From positions 4,618,501 through 4,682,500 of the forward strand of contig NZ_JAQNDO010000001.1 of NCBI RefSeq assembly GCF_028369105.1: a stretch of DNA of 64,000 bases. Direction: 5' to 3'. Below, piece by piece: positions 17,505 through 26,430 of this stretch (within the stretch, counting starts at the first letter, position 1; each line of letters begins with the position of its first letter). Both the position numbers and the translations under genes were made by a program. This DNA is from Polyangium mundeleinium. Lineage in GTDB: Bacteria; Myxococcota_A; Polyangia; Polyangiales; Polyangiaceae. The notes under the pieces were generated by a model. That model was not told where the DNA came from, made no database searches, and saw only the letters and a program-made list of their open reading frames with translations.

Positions 17505-19156
17505 TTCTCCTCGTCCTCGTCGAGCTTGCCCTCGTCGTCGTCGTCGAGGTCCTCCTCGTCCAGGTCTTCGTCCTCTTCGCCCTCGGCGTCGAGGTCTTCG
17601 TCGCCTTCGTCGTCGGCCTCGCCGTCGGCCTCGTCCGCTTCGGCGTCGCGCTCGGCGACGATCATGTACTCGGCCGCGTCCGTCGCGCCGCCGCGCGCCC
17701 TGCCGTAGCCGAGCTCCTCCAGGCGCGGCAGCGACTCGCGCCAGTCCGGCGTCACGGCCACCCAGAGGCGCAAGACCACCTTGCCGCCGACGAGCTCCTC
17801 GATGCGCTCGCGCGCGGCGATGCCGATGCGCTTCATCATGGCCCCGGCCGTGCCGATCAAGATCCGCTTCTGGCCCTGCCGCTCGACGTGGATCGTGGCG
17901 TCGATCTGGACCGCCTGCCCCGGCGCCCGTGGCTCGGTGTACCGGTCGATGCTGACGGCCGCGGCATGCGGCACCTCGTCCTGCGTGGCGCGGAGGATCT
18001 GCTCGCGCACGTACTCCGCCGCGAAGTAACGCGCGGGTTTGTCGGTCACGTCATCGACGCCGTACCGGAACGGGCCCTCGGGCAAGAAGCGCGCGATCTC
18101 GTCGAGCACGAGTGTGATGCCGTCCTCGCGTTGCGCCGACACGGGCACGACCGCGTCGAAGTTCCGCACCTTCCCGTACGCTTCGAGCAGCGGCAACAGG
18201 TGCCGCTTGTCCCGGAGCACATCGACCTTGTTCACGACGAGCAGCACGGGCCGATCCGGCGCGAGATCCGAGAGCAGGACGAGATCCCCGGGGTGGGGCA
18301 GGAGCGAGCGTGGCTCGATGGGCGTCCCGTCTTCCTTGCGCTTCACGGGGCGCGGCGAGACGTCCGTCACGAAGACGACGACGTCGGCGCGGCGTGCTGC
18401 ATCCCGCGCCGCCTCGTTCATCACGCGGCCGAGCTGCGTGCGTGGCCTGTGCAGGCCCGGCGTGTCGAGCAGCGCGAGCTCCGCGGAGCCGTGGTGCACC
18501 ACGCCGAGGAGGGCGTCGCGCGTGGTCTGCGGTGTCTTCGAGACGATGGAGAGCGGCTGCTGGAGCGCCGCGTTGAGCAGCGTGGATTTGCCGACGTTCG
18601 GCCTGCCGATGAGCGCGACCGTGCCGCTCCGCGAGGGCCCGCTGGCCTCCGGCGCGGGGCGCGGCACGGGCCTCGGGCGTGGAGCATCTGTGCGGCGCCC
18701 GGCGCCCGTTCCACCGCGCGGGCCGCGCGTGAGATCGTCCGTCGTCGCGGGCCTTCCGCCACGCGCGGGGGATCCCGGTCGCGGCGCCGCGCCGCGCGTG
18801 TCCGGTCGTGCGCCCTTCTCGCCGCGCGTGTCCGGTCGTGCGCCCCTCTCGCCGCGCGTGTCCGGTCGTGCGCCCTTCTCGCCGCGAGCGGGAGGCGCTC
18901 CCTTCGACGCAGGTCCCTTCCCGCGCGGGCCGGGCCCTTGCCCTCGCCGTTGCCCTTGCTCCGCGCGCGGTTTTCCCTTCGCGCCGCCGCGCGTATCCTC
19001 GCCCGGCCGACCGCCGCGACCCCGCTCGGGCCTCGGCCCGCGCGTCTCCCGGCGCGGGGACGCGCCGGCTCGTTCGTCATCGGACGGTCGCTCACGCGCA
19101 ACGTCGGGCTTCCGGCCAGGTCGCTCGGCGCGGGGTTCGGCTCTACGGCTCTTCAC
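17501..19156 (-). CDS. era: GTPase Era with long disordered tails
   Basis: A 551-residue Era, about 250 residues longer than usual; Era binds 16S rRNA in 30S maturation. The core runs from ~180 to ~490: GRPNVGKSTLL (G1), SKTPQTTRD (G2), DTPGLHRPR (G3), NKVDVL (G4), then the KH domain with VERQGQKRILIG and MMKRIGIAARERIEEL. The N-terminal ~175 residues are Arg/Gly/Pro-rich with three tandem 10-residue repeats (GEKGARPDTR type). The last ~45 residues are almost all Asp/Glu (DEDLDAEGEEDEDLDEEDLD). Opposite charges at the two ends could pair with each other or with RNA and basic proteins; that is inference. It overlaps der by 4 bp. The true start may lie downstream, but the basic region is GC3-rich and in frame. 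Confidence 0.93.
   Translation of the reverse strand: MKSRRAEPRAERPGRKPDVARERPSDDERAGASPRRETRGPRPERGRGGRPGEDTRGGAKGKPRAEQGQRRGQGPGPRGKGPASKGAPPARGEKGARPDTRGERGARPDTRGEKGARPDTRGAAPRPGSPARGGRPATTDDLTRGPRGGTGAGRRTDAPRPRPVPRPAPEASGPSRSGTVALIGRPNVGKSTLLNAALQQPLSIVSKTPQTTRDALLGVVHHGSAELALLDTPGLHRPRTQLGRVMNEAARDAARRADVVVFVTDVSPRPVKRKEDGTPIEPRSLLPHPGDLVLLSDLAPDRPVLLVVNKVDVLRDKRHLLPLLEAYGKVRNFDAVVPVSAQREDGITLVLDEIARFLPEGPFRYGVDDVTDKPARYFAAEYVREQILRATQDEVPHAAAVSIDRYTEPRAPGQAVQIDATIHVERQGQKRILIGTAGAMMKRIGIAARERIEELVGGKVVLRLWVAVTPDWRESLPRLEELGYGRARGGATDAAEYMIVAERDAEADEADGEADDEGDEDLDAEGEEDEDLDEEDLDDDDEGKLDEDEEK
18791..18880 (-). repeat. Three tandem 30 bp repeats in era
   Basis: Three consecutive 30 bp units at 18791-18820, 18821-18850 and 18851-18880, identical except for one base. 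They encode a 10-residue RGEKGARPDT-type unit in the N-terminal extension of Era. The period is a multiple of three, so copy-number change would keep the frame. Confidence 0.9.
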
Positions 19157-19273
19157 AGCGCGGCGCGATAGCAGACAGAGGGGGAGGCCTCAAACGGCTT
19201 CTCAACGTTCTCCAAGCTGACCGCCTCTCCAAACGCCTTTGGCTACCGGCCCGAGCAGCGGTAGAAGCCCCCC

Positions 19274-21865
19274 ATGGAAGCCGTCCCCGAGAGCGCCCAA
19301 AGCGGTACGACCCGTGAGGATGCGCCGACCCCAGCGAGCGCCCGCGCCCCTTCCTTCGCCGCGTGGTCCCGTCCGTTCGCGCTCGCGGTCGCTGCCCTCG
19401 TGCTGTTCTCGACCCTCGGCACGAGCGGGATCTGGGATCCGTACGAGCTCGACACGGCCGATCTCTCGCGCCGCATCGCGATCCACGTCTTCCACGCGGA
19501 CAAGCTCGCGCTCCCCGACGCCATCAACCAGATGCCCACGCTGAGCGATCTGCGCATGGGCGAGCTGCCGTTCACCTCGATGGCGCTCGGCTTCCGGCTC
19601 TTCGGGCTCGCGGACTGGACGGGACGCCTGCCGCTCGCGATCTGGGCGTTCGTCGGGGTCGTCGCGCTGCACGAGATCCTCGCGCGCCTCTCGGGAAAAC
19701 GAGCCGCGCTTTACGGCGCCGTCGCGCTCGCCACGACGCCGCTCTACTTCATGCAGGCGCGGACGATGCTCGGTGACATCGTCACGATGTCCTCGCTCTC
19801 GCTCGCGTTCGCGGGCCTCGTGGGCGCGCTTTTCGATCGCGCGCGCGGCACGAAGGAGGGCGCCGAGGTCGAGGTCCCGGGCGCGCGCACGTGGCTCGTG
19901 AAGGGCGTCTGGCTCGTCGTCGGGGCCCTCGGCCTCGTGGCCGGATACATGTCGCGCGGGCTCCTGATCGGCGTCGCAGTGCCGGCGCTCGCCGCGGGGC
20001 TCGCCTGGCTCGTCCTCGAGCTCGGAGGGTTTTCCGCGGGGCGATCCCTCGCCGAGCACGCGATCGGCGCGCTCTCGCTCCTCTTCGGGCTCGTGGCCTT
20101 GGGCGTCGGGATCTCGCTCCTGCTCCGCACCTCGCCCGACACAGCGCTGCCGCGCGCGCTCGGTGTCGCGCTCACCAAGAAGGCGAGCGTGGATGCGACG
20201 TTCGATCGGACGATCCGGCACCTCGGCCACGCTCTCTTCCCGTGGAGCGCGTTCCTGCCGTTCGCGATCGGAAGGTTGTTCCGCGCGCCCGTGGAGCTCG
20301 ACGTGCCTGCCCGCAGGCGCGAGGTGGGCCTGCGTGTCGCGCTGCTCGTCGGCGCGGCCGTCGCGTACGCCGTGTACGCCGCGCTCACGCCGCACGTCAC
20401 GTTTCTCCCGTGGAGCGGCGTCGCGCTGCTCGCGGGTGTCGCGGGGCTCGCGGTCGCCGACTTCGATCGCGGCGCGCCTCCGTCGCGGGCCCTCGCGCTC
20501 GGCGTCGCGCTGCTCGCGTTCGTGCTCTACCGCGACATGGTGCTCGAGCCGGGGCGCATGTTCAGCGTGTTCGAGGTGGACAAACCCTCGTTCCCGAAGA
20601 GCTTCGAGCAGGACGCGGCGACGCTGATGCGCCTCTCCGCCGCGGCGTTCGCGGCGCTCGTGGCGATCGCGTGGTTCGAGGGGCGCGCGGACAAACCCGG
20701 CTCGATCTCCACGTGGGCCGACGGCCTCGTCGAGGACTACCGCAACGTGGGCCGCGAGCTCGCCACGGTCTGGAACGGCAACCTCTTCTTCGCTGCGGTC
20801 GTCGTCGAGGCCGCGCTCGTCGGCCTCGGCGCGATGCTCTTCCTCGGCACGCGGCTCGGCTGGGCGTCCGTGCTGAGGCTGCCGCGCAACTTCATCGACG
20901 CCGGCTTGAACCTCTGGTGGGCGCTGCCGCTCGTCCTCGCGTCCCTGCCGATCTCGTTCGCCGCCGTGCGCGACGGCTTCCGCGCGGCGCTCGGCCTCGC
21001 GCGCCTGCCGCGCGGCGCCGGCGTGCTCCTCGCTGCGCTCGCGGCCGGCGCGGTGCTCTCGTTCGGCTACTACCCGGCGCTCGCCGCGCAGCTCTCGCCG
21101 AAGGAGGTCTTCGACGCGTACGCGCGGCTCCAGAAGCCCGGCGAGCCGCTCGGCCTGCTCGGCGTGCGCGCCCGCTCGATCGCCTACTACCACCACGGCG
21201 GCGAGGTCGCGCAGTTCAACGATCCCGCCGAGGCGTTCAAGTGGCTCACCGAGGGCACGGATCGCCGCTGGCTCATCGTCCGCGCCGAAGAGCTCCCGCG
21301 CCTCAACTCGCTCCACCGCAAGCACAAGGGCTCGAACCTGCCCGTGCTCGACGCGCGCTCGAGCCAGATCCTGCTCGTGTCGAGTGATCTCGGGGGCCAG
21401 CCCAATGAAAATCCCCTCGGCGCGCTGGTGCTCGATGCGCCGCTGCCCGAGCTCCGCGGGGTCGACGCCGCGTTCGAGGATCAGCTCGACGTGCTCGGCT
21501 GGGAGGTCCGCGACGGCACCGGTCAGGTCGTGGACAGCGTGGTCCCGCAGCGCAAGTACCACATGCGCTTCTACTACCGGGTCGTGAATCCCATCACCGG
21601 CTCCTGGAAGGCGTTCCTGCACATCGACGGCTACCAGCGCCGATACAACGGCGATCACAGCGTCCTTGATGGCAAATATGCGATGAACCTGTGGCAGCCG
21701 AACGACATCGTGGTGGACGATTACGTGTTCGAGCTCGAGCCGAACTTCACGCCGGGTGATTACACCGTCTATTTCGGCTTCTTCTCCGGAGACACGCGTT
21801 TCCGGGTGACGCGTGGCCCGAACCACGAGAACCGCGTCATCGGCGGAGCGCTCCACGTGCGTTGA
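19274..21865 (+). CDS. GT39/ArnT-like membrane glycosyltransferase
   Basis: An 863-residue integral membrane protein of the GT-C fold (ArnT/PMT/GT39-like), which transfers a sugar from a polyprenyl-phosphate donor on the periplasmic side. The first large loop carries GIWDPYELDTADLSRR, where the catalytic acidic residue of the fold is expected, followed by LPFTSMALGFRLFGLADWTGRLP, typical of the family. Around 12-14 membrane segments follow. The last ~150 residues form a periplasmic domain ending in beta strands (PGDYTVYFGFFSGDTRFRV). The acceptor is unknown; lipid, protein or polymer are all possible. ATG 19274 has no strong ribosome-binding site. The PilZ gene starts 3 bp after its stop, so they form a unit. 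Confidence 0.82.
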   Translation: MEAVPESAQSGTTREDAPTPASARAPSFAAWSRPFALAVAALVLFSTLGTSGIWDPYELDTADLSRRIAIHVFHADKLALPDAINQMPTLSDLRMGELPFTSMALGFRLFGLADWTGRLPLAIWAFVGVVALHEILARLSGKRAALYGAVALATTPLYFMQARTMLGDIVTMSSLSLAFAGLVGALFDRARGTKEGAEVEVPGARTWLVKGVWLVVGALGLVAGYMSRGLLIGVAVPALAAGLAWLVLELGGFSAGRSLAEHAIGALSLLFGLVALGVGISLLLRTSPDTALPRALGVALTKKASVDATFDRTIRHLGHALFPWSAFLPFAIGRLFRAPVELDVPARRREVGLRVALLVGAAVAYAVYAALTPHVTFLPWSGVALLAGVAGLAVADFDRGAPPSRALALGVALLAFVLYRDMVLEPGRMFSVFEVDKPSFPKSFEQDAATLMRLSAAAFAALVAIAWFEGRADKPGSISTWADGLVEDYRNVGRELATVWNGNLFFAAVVVEAALVGLGAMLFLGTRLGWASVLRLPRNFIDAGLNLWWALPLVLASLPISFAAVRDGFRAALGLARLPRGAGVLLAALAAGAVLSFGYYPALAAQLSPKEVFDAYARLQKPGEPLGLLGVRARSIAYYHHGGEVAQFNDPAEAFKWLTEGTDRRWLIVRAEELPRLNSLHRKHKGSNLPVLDARSSQILLVSSDLGGQPNENPLGALVLDAPLPELRGVDAAFEDQLDVLGWEVRDGTGQVVDSVVPQRKYHMRFYYRVVNPITGSWKAFLHIDGYQRRYNGDHSVLDGKYAMNLWQPNDIVVDDYVFELEPNFTPGDYTVYFGFFSGDTRFRVTRGPNHENRVIGGALHVR

Positions 21866-21868
21866 TCG

Positions 21869-22408
21869 ATGCGCACCGTCGGATCCCTTGGCGCCCGTGT
21901 GGAAAGCGGCTACGCGGAAGGTTCGATGGGTGAGCGTCGCGGGAGCGATCCGGAGCGCGGAGCGGACGATGAGGCCGCGACGGCGGACAAACCTCCGTCG
22001 TCGACGCGCGTGAACGAGGCGGCGCCTGCGAGCCGCCCAAGCTGGCTTGAACGCCGTTCCTCGGAGCGATACGACGTGACCTGGTCGGTGGATTGCGAGA
22101 CGGAGGAGACGTTCCTCTACGCCGCGATCACGAACATCTCGGAGCTCGGCATCTTCGTTCGGACGACGAACCCGTTGCCCATCGGCACGAACCTCACGCT
22201 CCGGTTTGCCCCGCCGAACAGCGACGATTCGTTCGTGCTCGAAGGAACGGTGCAGTGGGTCAACGTGGTCCGCCCGCTCCACGACAACCCGAACCCCGGT
22301 ATGGGCGTGCGTTTCGTGCGGATCACGGCCGCCGAGCGCGAGCGGCTCGTCGATACGATCCGCACGATCGCGTACCTGCGCGAGAACGCGGGACCCGCGT
22401 CCAACTGA
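21869..22408 (+). CDS. PilZ-domain protein
   Basis: A 179-residue protein with a polar N-terminal ~55 residues and a C-terminal PilZ domain, the c-di-GMP receptor fold. The domain shows ERRSSERYDVTW (arginine-rich switch), TNISELGIFVRT (the N/D-x-S-x-x-G motif) and a strand block ending PGMGVRFVRI. The double-Arg region is ERRSSER rather than a clean RxxxR, so ligand binding is likely but not certain. Two starts are possible: ATG 21869, 3 bp after the glycosyltransferase stop, or ATG 21926 (MGERRGSD), which has GGAAGG nearby. The pairing suggests c-di-GMP control of envelope glycosylation, which is inference. Confidence 0.85.
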   Translation: MRTVGSLGARVESGYAEGSMGERRGSDPERGADDEAATADKPPSSTRVNEAAPASRPSWLERRSSERYDVTWSVDCETEETFLYAAITNISELGIFVRTTNPLPIGTNLTLRFAPPNSDDSFVLEGTVQWVNVVRPLHDNPNPGMGVRFVRITAAERERLVDTIRTIAYLRENAGPASN

Positions 22409-22439
22409 AGCGCCGCGCCTAGGCTGCCCTCTCCCGCGC

Positions 22440-22487
22440 GGGGCTTGGGGGCGTAACTCGGCTTGTCCGAGCGTAGCCCCCAAGCGG
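22440..22487. repeat. Palindromic element copy B, intergenic
   Basis: GGGGCTTGGGGGCGTAACTC and its inverted partner GAGCGTAGCCCCCAAGCG flank a short centre. It lies between the convergent PilZ and lipoprotein genes and may act as a bidirectional terminator stem, though no T-run follows. It has the same layout as the copies at 2916, 34152 and 54307. Confidence 0.8.
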
Positions 22488-22514
22488 TGAAAGAGGGGAT
22501 GGGGTGAAGGGTTC

Positions 22515-24287
22515 CTACAGCCCGATCGGCAACGGGAAGCGGCGCACGTAGACGCCGAAGTGGCTCGTGCTGTCGTCTTGCCAGCCGATGGCGACGAAGC
22601 CTGCGCCGCCGATCGCCACGGCGGGCCCGCTGCGGGAGCCGTTCGTGCCCTCGGGATCGGGGATGTTCGCGAGGAACGCGTCGTTCTGGCCGGTGACGCT
22701 GTTGTAGCCGAAGCCCGACGTGCCCCCGATGAACCGCGCGCCGATCGTGCCGCGCTCGTCCCCCCAGACGACCGTGAAGAAGCCGAGCCCCGCGGCCACC
22801 TTGGGCTTCTGCTGCAAGCCGGCGGTCTGCGTGTTCACCGTCTTCTGGTCCTCGGTGCCGGGGACACGCGCGAAGTCCTTGTCGTAGCGCTGGAAGAAGA
22901 TGTCGCCGTTCGCGTGCCACACGACGATGTAGCGACCGTCGGGGAGCATCGCGACGTCGGGCTCGTCCTGCAGGCCCGTCGTCGCGTCGTTCACGAGCTT
23001 GGGCGTGCCGACCTCGCCGTTCGGCTTGACCGTCACCATGACGATTCCATCGCCGTCGCCGTCGCCAGCGCCTTGGTAGACGACCACCCAGCCATCCTTG
23101 TTGCCCGCGACGCGCGGCGCCGAGCCGTTCGTGGCGATCGGGATCTCGCCCATCGCCGGCTCGAGATCCCCCGTCTTCCTCCAGATGCGACCGAAGACAC
23201 CGGTGCCGCGGTTCCACACGACGAGCGCGGCGTCTTCGGGCCCGCCCGCGACGTCGGGCCGGATCTGCGCGTCGCCGACCTGCGTGCTGACCTTGAGCGG
23301 CGGCACGTCCGCGCAGCCCCACTGGTTCTGAGCGTTCAGGTAGATGTGGTAGTTGTTCGTCGCCTCCTGATCACTCGCGTAGACGATCGCGACGTGGTTC
23401 AGGCCGACGGGCGCGAGCGATGGATCACGCTGCACGAGCGCGGGGCCCGACGCGGGCAGCGTGGTGCAGCGCGCGGGGAGCTGGATCTGCTGCGAGAGCG
23501 GGTACGGCTTCTCGATCGGGTAGAGATCCGCGCCGAGAAAGCGCATCAGAATGTCGCCCCCGCCACCGCCCGTGGTGCTCGTGTACGCGGTGCGCAGCGC
23601 GTTTTTCGTCGCGTCGATGCCCGGGCAGAACTCCAGCGCGAGGTGCGTCTTCGTGCCCGGACCGTCGTTGTCGAGCGCCGGGGGCACGTTGTTCTTCACG
23701 GAGAGCAGGATCTCCTGCGCGGTGCAGTCGCACCGACAAACCGCGTCCGGCGCAATGCCGCCGCACGTCTCGGCGGGGCTCCCGTCGCACGCGAGTGCCG
23801 CATTGGGGCCGAGGTCGCACTGCTCGCCGGTGCCGACCGCGCCGTCGTTGCAGCACGCGGGCGGCGTGTACCGCTGCACCTTGATCGTCACCTCGAGCGG
23901 GTCCTGATCGACCTTCTCCACGGCGCAACCCTCGGCGAGGACGCCCGCGCCGCCCTCGGCCATGACCGCGAAGATCTTCTCGGCGCCGTCCCGATCGAGC
24001 TCGATGTCCTTGCACCAGGTGACGCCCTCGCCGCAGCCGTCCTTGTGCAGATCGAAGGTCTGCACGGCGTCGCCCGTCGGGGCGTTCTCGACGCGGCCTG
24101 TCGCGGGCGTGCAGGTCGCCTTGCCCTTGTCGAAGACGCGCAGCGTGACGCGTGTCGCCGTGTCGAGCAGCCCGAGGGGCGCCTGCATGACGAGGCCCAC
24201 GTTGATGGGCGCCTCGGCGCAAGCGCCTACGGCGATGGCCACGGGCAGGGCAGGGACGAGGCCCAAGAAAAGGCGTGATCGGCGCAT
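22515..24287 (-). CDS. Large hypothetical lipoprotein
   Basis: A 590-residue protein starting MRRSRLFLGLVPALPVAIAVGACAE; the lipobox VGAC makes Cys23 the lipidation site. The N-terminal mature part has a beta domain (RVTLRVFDKGKATC). Residues ~145-195 are Cys-rich with PPACCNDGAVGTGEQCDLG and CGGIAPDAVCRCDC, as in myxobacterial surface proteins with DUF4215-like cysteine repeats. The C-terminal ~350 residues contain repeated beta-propeller-like blades (DVAGGPEDAALVVWNRG, RVAGNKDGWVVVYQGAG, DVAMLPDGRYIVVWHANG, KVAAGLGFFTVVWGDE, AVAIGGAGFVAIGWQDD), at least five copies of a G-x-VVxW unit. A surface-exposed binding protein is likely; the ligand is unknown. It has its own leader region next to the convergent PilZ gene. 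Confidence 0.75.
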   Translation of the reverse strand: MRRSRLFLGLVPALPVAIAVGACAEAPINVGLVMQAPLGLLDTATRVTLRVFDKGKATCTPATGRVENAPTGDAVQTFDLHKDGCGEGVTWCKDIELDRDGAEKIFAVMAEGGAGVLAEGCAVEKVDQDPLEVTIKVQRYTPPACCNDGAVGTGEQCDLGPNAALACDGSPAETCGGIAPDAVCRCDCTAQEILLSVKNNVPPALDNDGPGTKTHLALEFCPGIDATKNALRTAYTSTTGGGGGDILMRFLGADLYPIEKPYPLSQQIQLPARCTTLPASGPALVQRDPSLAPVGLNHVAIVYASDQEATNNYHIYLNAQNQWGCADVPPLKVSTQVGDAQIRPDVAGGPEDAALVVWNRGTGVFGRIWRKTGDLEPAMGEIPIATNGSAPRVAGNKDGWVVVYQGAGDGDGDGIVMVTVKPNGEVGTPKLVNDATTGLQDEPDVAMLPDGRYIVVWHANGDIFFQRYDKDFARVPGTEDQKTVNTQTAGLQQKPKVAAGLGFFTVVWGDERGTIGARFIGGTSGFGYNSVTGQNDAFLANIPDPEGTNGSRSGPAVAIGGAGFVAIGWQDDSTSHFGVYVRRFPLPIGL

Positions 24288-24339
24288 ACGCCGAGTCTAG
24301 CGGGTCGCGGCCCGGTTTCGCAGGCCGTTGATGGGCCCG

Positions 24340-25407
24340 TCAGTACGCGGCGTTGGCGGGGGCGGGGGGCTCTGCCGCGCGCTTCGGCGCGGCGTTCACG
24401 TTCCGGCCCGACCCACCCCCCGGCGCGGCCTTCGCCCTTTGCGCTTCTTCCTCCACCGTCGGCGCCGCGGGGGCGGGCTTGCTCGCGGGCTTGCCTGCGG
24501 CTGCGACCGTCGACGTCGCGGCCGGAGGCGGCGCCGGAGACGGCATCGCGGCGCGGTTGGCCACGAGGCCACCGCCTGCGTTGTTCGTCTGGTTGGCCGC
24601 TTCGCTCTCCTGCAGCGCTTCCTCGGCGCGCGCTTTGTACCCGTCGCTCTGCTTGAGCGCGGAGTAGAGCTCCCGCGCGCGATCCGTGTTGCCGAGGCTC
24701 CGCTGGCACTGCGCCGCTTCCCACATCGCGTCGGCGGCTTGCGGCGTGCCCGGGTGACGCGCGCCGACGTCGTCGTACAGACGGAGCGCTGCGTCGCAGC
24801 CCGAGCCGTCGCGCGTGGCGCGCGCCTCGGCGAGCGCCTTTGCTGCGCCGTCCGTATCCTTCGCCGCGGCCTTGTCCGTCGCGTCGTCCTTGCTCTTCTT
24901 CGCACCCTCCGCGACCTCGGCGGCGGCTGCAGGCATGGGCGCTGCCGCGATCGGCGGGGGAGGGGCTTGCGCGGCGGCCTGCAGATCCCCCTCGTCTGGC
25001 GCGGGCACGCCGCGCTCGGTCACGCGTACTGGCGTGATCCCGACCGTGCCGGGTTTGGCGCGGAGCAAGAGCAGACTCGACCCGATCACCAGGAAAAACA
25101 GCGCGGCCATCGCGAGCTGCGGCCGCATCGCGTGGCTGCCGGCCCAGGCCAGGGCGCGCAGCGCCTTGCGATGCCAGGGCGTCGTGCGTTGCGCGTCGGT
25201 CACGGCGGCGAGGATGCGATCTTCGAGGCCGGGGCTCGGCTCTTCGAGCGGCAGCATCGCGACCTCACGCGTCGCGCGGAGCCCGTTCCAGGCCTCGCCG
25301 CAGCGCGCGCAGGATTCCACGTGTCGGCGGAGCGCCGCGTACGTGAGCTCGTCGAGCTCCTCGTACAGCGCGTCCATCACGACCTGGTCGAACTTCTGGC
25401 AATCCAT
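24340..25407 (-). CDS. Anti-sigma factor with zinc finger and TPR-like tail
   Basis: A 355-residue transmembrane anti-sigma factor. The N-terminal zinc-binding anti-sigma (ZAS) motif is H29-x3-C33-x2-C36 (HVESCARC), with MDCQKF before it. A single transmembrane helix at ~97-117 (AMAALFFLVIGSSLLLL) places the rest in the periplasm. There a TPR-like segment (CDAALRLYDDVGARHPGTPQ, MWEAAQCQRSLGNTDRAREL) is followed by a Pro/Ala-rich end. The gene starts 18 bp after the ECF sigma gene, the standard pair order. The periplasmic TPR-like part is unusually long for a ZAS protein and could sense assembly of an envelope complex; that is inference from its position beside the TPR cluster. Confidence 0.88.
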   Translation of the reverse strand: MDCQKFDQVVMDALYEELDELTYAALRRHVESCARCGEAWNGLRATREVAMLPLEEPSPGLEDRILAAVTDAQRTTPWHRKALRALAWAGSHAMRPQLAMAALFFLVIGSSLLLLRAKPGTVGITPVRVTERGVPAPDEGDLQAAAQAPPPPIAAAPMPAAAAEVAEGAKKSKDDATDKAAAKDTDGAAKALAEARATRDGSGCDAALRLYDDVGARHPGTPQAADAMWEAAQCQRSLGNTDRARELYSALKQSDGYKARAEEALQESEAANQTNNAGGGLVANRAAMPSPAPPPAATSTVAAAGKPASKPAPAAPTVEEEAQRAKAAPGGGSGRNVNAAPKRAAEPPAPANAAY

Positions 25408-25425
25408 GCAGCACCTTGCCCGGCG

Positions 25426-26052
25426 TTATCGCAGGGCTCGAGCGTAGTCCTCGTACTCGGCGAGCGCTTCCTGCAAGCGCTCGAGGGCGTAACGCATCCT
25501 GCTCTTGACGGTATTTTCCGGTACCCCGGTGATCTCGGCGATGTCCTTGAACGGCACGTTGCCGATCTCCCGCAGGAGAAAGACCTCGCGTTGTTCTGCG
25601 GGCAGCCGCTCGACGGCGTGGGTGATCCGATGTCCGAGCTCGGCGCCGATCGCGACCCGCTCGACCGAAGCCGTGGGGTGCGCGTCGGCCGTGCGCTCGG
25701 CGAGCGTCGGTCCCTCCTCGCCGCTGCTCGTGCTCGTGGCCTGATCCAGTGACGGATGCCGCCGGAGCGCGGCTTTCCGCAGGTGGTCGATGCACACGTT
25801 CCGGGCGATGGCGTAGGCCCACGTGGAGAAGCGGGCCTCGTGCTTGAAGTCGGCCGCGTTCTGCACGATTTTGACGAACACGTCCTGCACGAGATCCTCG
25901 GCGATTTGAGGCGCGCGGACCTGGCGAAGGATGAAGTTGTAGACGTTCGTCTTGTGCCTGCGGACGAGACCGGCGAACGCCGCTCGGTCACCACCCTGGA
26001 ACCGCATCATCAGGACCTCGTCGGTCACCTCCTCGCGAGAGATGCTCGCCAT
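25426..26052 (-). CDS. ECF RNA polymerase sigma factor
   Basis: A 208-residue group 4 sigma-70 factor of RpoE type. Region 2: DRAAFAGLVRRHKTNVYNFI, AEDLVQDVFVKI and FSTWAYAIARNVCIDHLRK. A Ser/Thr-rich linker (ATSTSSGEEGPT) leads to region 4: LPAEQREVFLLREIGNVPF, DIAEITGVPENTVKSRM. Start 26052 is strongly supported by GAGGAGGTGA just upstream. The anti-sigma gene follows at 18 bp. It diverges from the envelope cluster beginning at 26431, so the shared intergenic region may carry its own target promoter. Confidence 0.93.
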   Translation of the reverse strand: MASISREEVTDEVLMMRFQGGDRAAFAGLVRRHKTNVYNFILRQVRAPQIAEDLVQDVFVKIVQNAADFKHEARFSTWAYAIARNVCIDHLRKAALRRHPSLDQATSTSSGEEGPTLAERTADAHPTASVERVAIGAELGHRITHAVERLPAEQREVFLLREIGNVPFKDIAEITGVPENTVKSRMRYALERLQEALAEYEDYARALR

Positions 26053-26430
26053 CGTCACCTCCTCGTTCCCTGCGCGTCCGCGGGTGCGGAGGCGGGCAAA
26101 AGGGGGCCGTGGCGACCACTGAACCGGTCCATGGGACGCGCGACGGGGCCCGAAGTTCTGATCGGAAGGGGTCGTCGCTGCACGACGCCACCTTACCGGA
26201 TCGGGACACGGGCGGAGCCGCGAAGTTTGGGTGGCGAGGGCGCTCGGAAAGACCTCGCGCCGGGGCGGACACGAAGCGCCAGCAAATTCACGGCACGTCA
26301 CGTTCCCGTGTCGCCCGGGGTCCTCGGTTGCATCGGCGCGCTCCCGGACCGTACACTTGGCGAAGGCCGGCAAGCATGGCCGGGCGACAGCGCGTCCTCC
26401 TGCCTTCCTTCGACGATGGGGTTGGTCTTC
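26053..26430. promoter_or_regulatory. Divergent intergenic region, ECF sigma gene / envelope cluster
   Basis: A 378 bp region without a gene. Directly upstream of the sigma gene is GAGGAGGTGA on the minus strand. On that strand a GAACTT followed after ~15 bases by GTC resembles an ECF -35/-10 pair, which would fit autoregulation, but this is weak and unproven. I found no clear sigma-70 promoter for the plus-strand cluster and no terminator. Confidence 0.35.

Noticed and set aside
19202-22483. A 1093-residue open frame on the minus strand under the glycosyltransferase and PilZ genes
   Set aside because: Its composition is Arg/Glu/His-rich without any domain pattern, and the plus-strand genes have real motifs. 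It is a GC-rich antisense shadow.
25756-26430. A longer start for the exported Pro/Gln-rich protein, up to 25756
   Set aside because: The upstream part overlaps the ECF sigma gene on the other strand and has no signal peptide; the start at 26431 gives a clean one.
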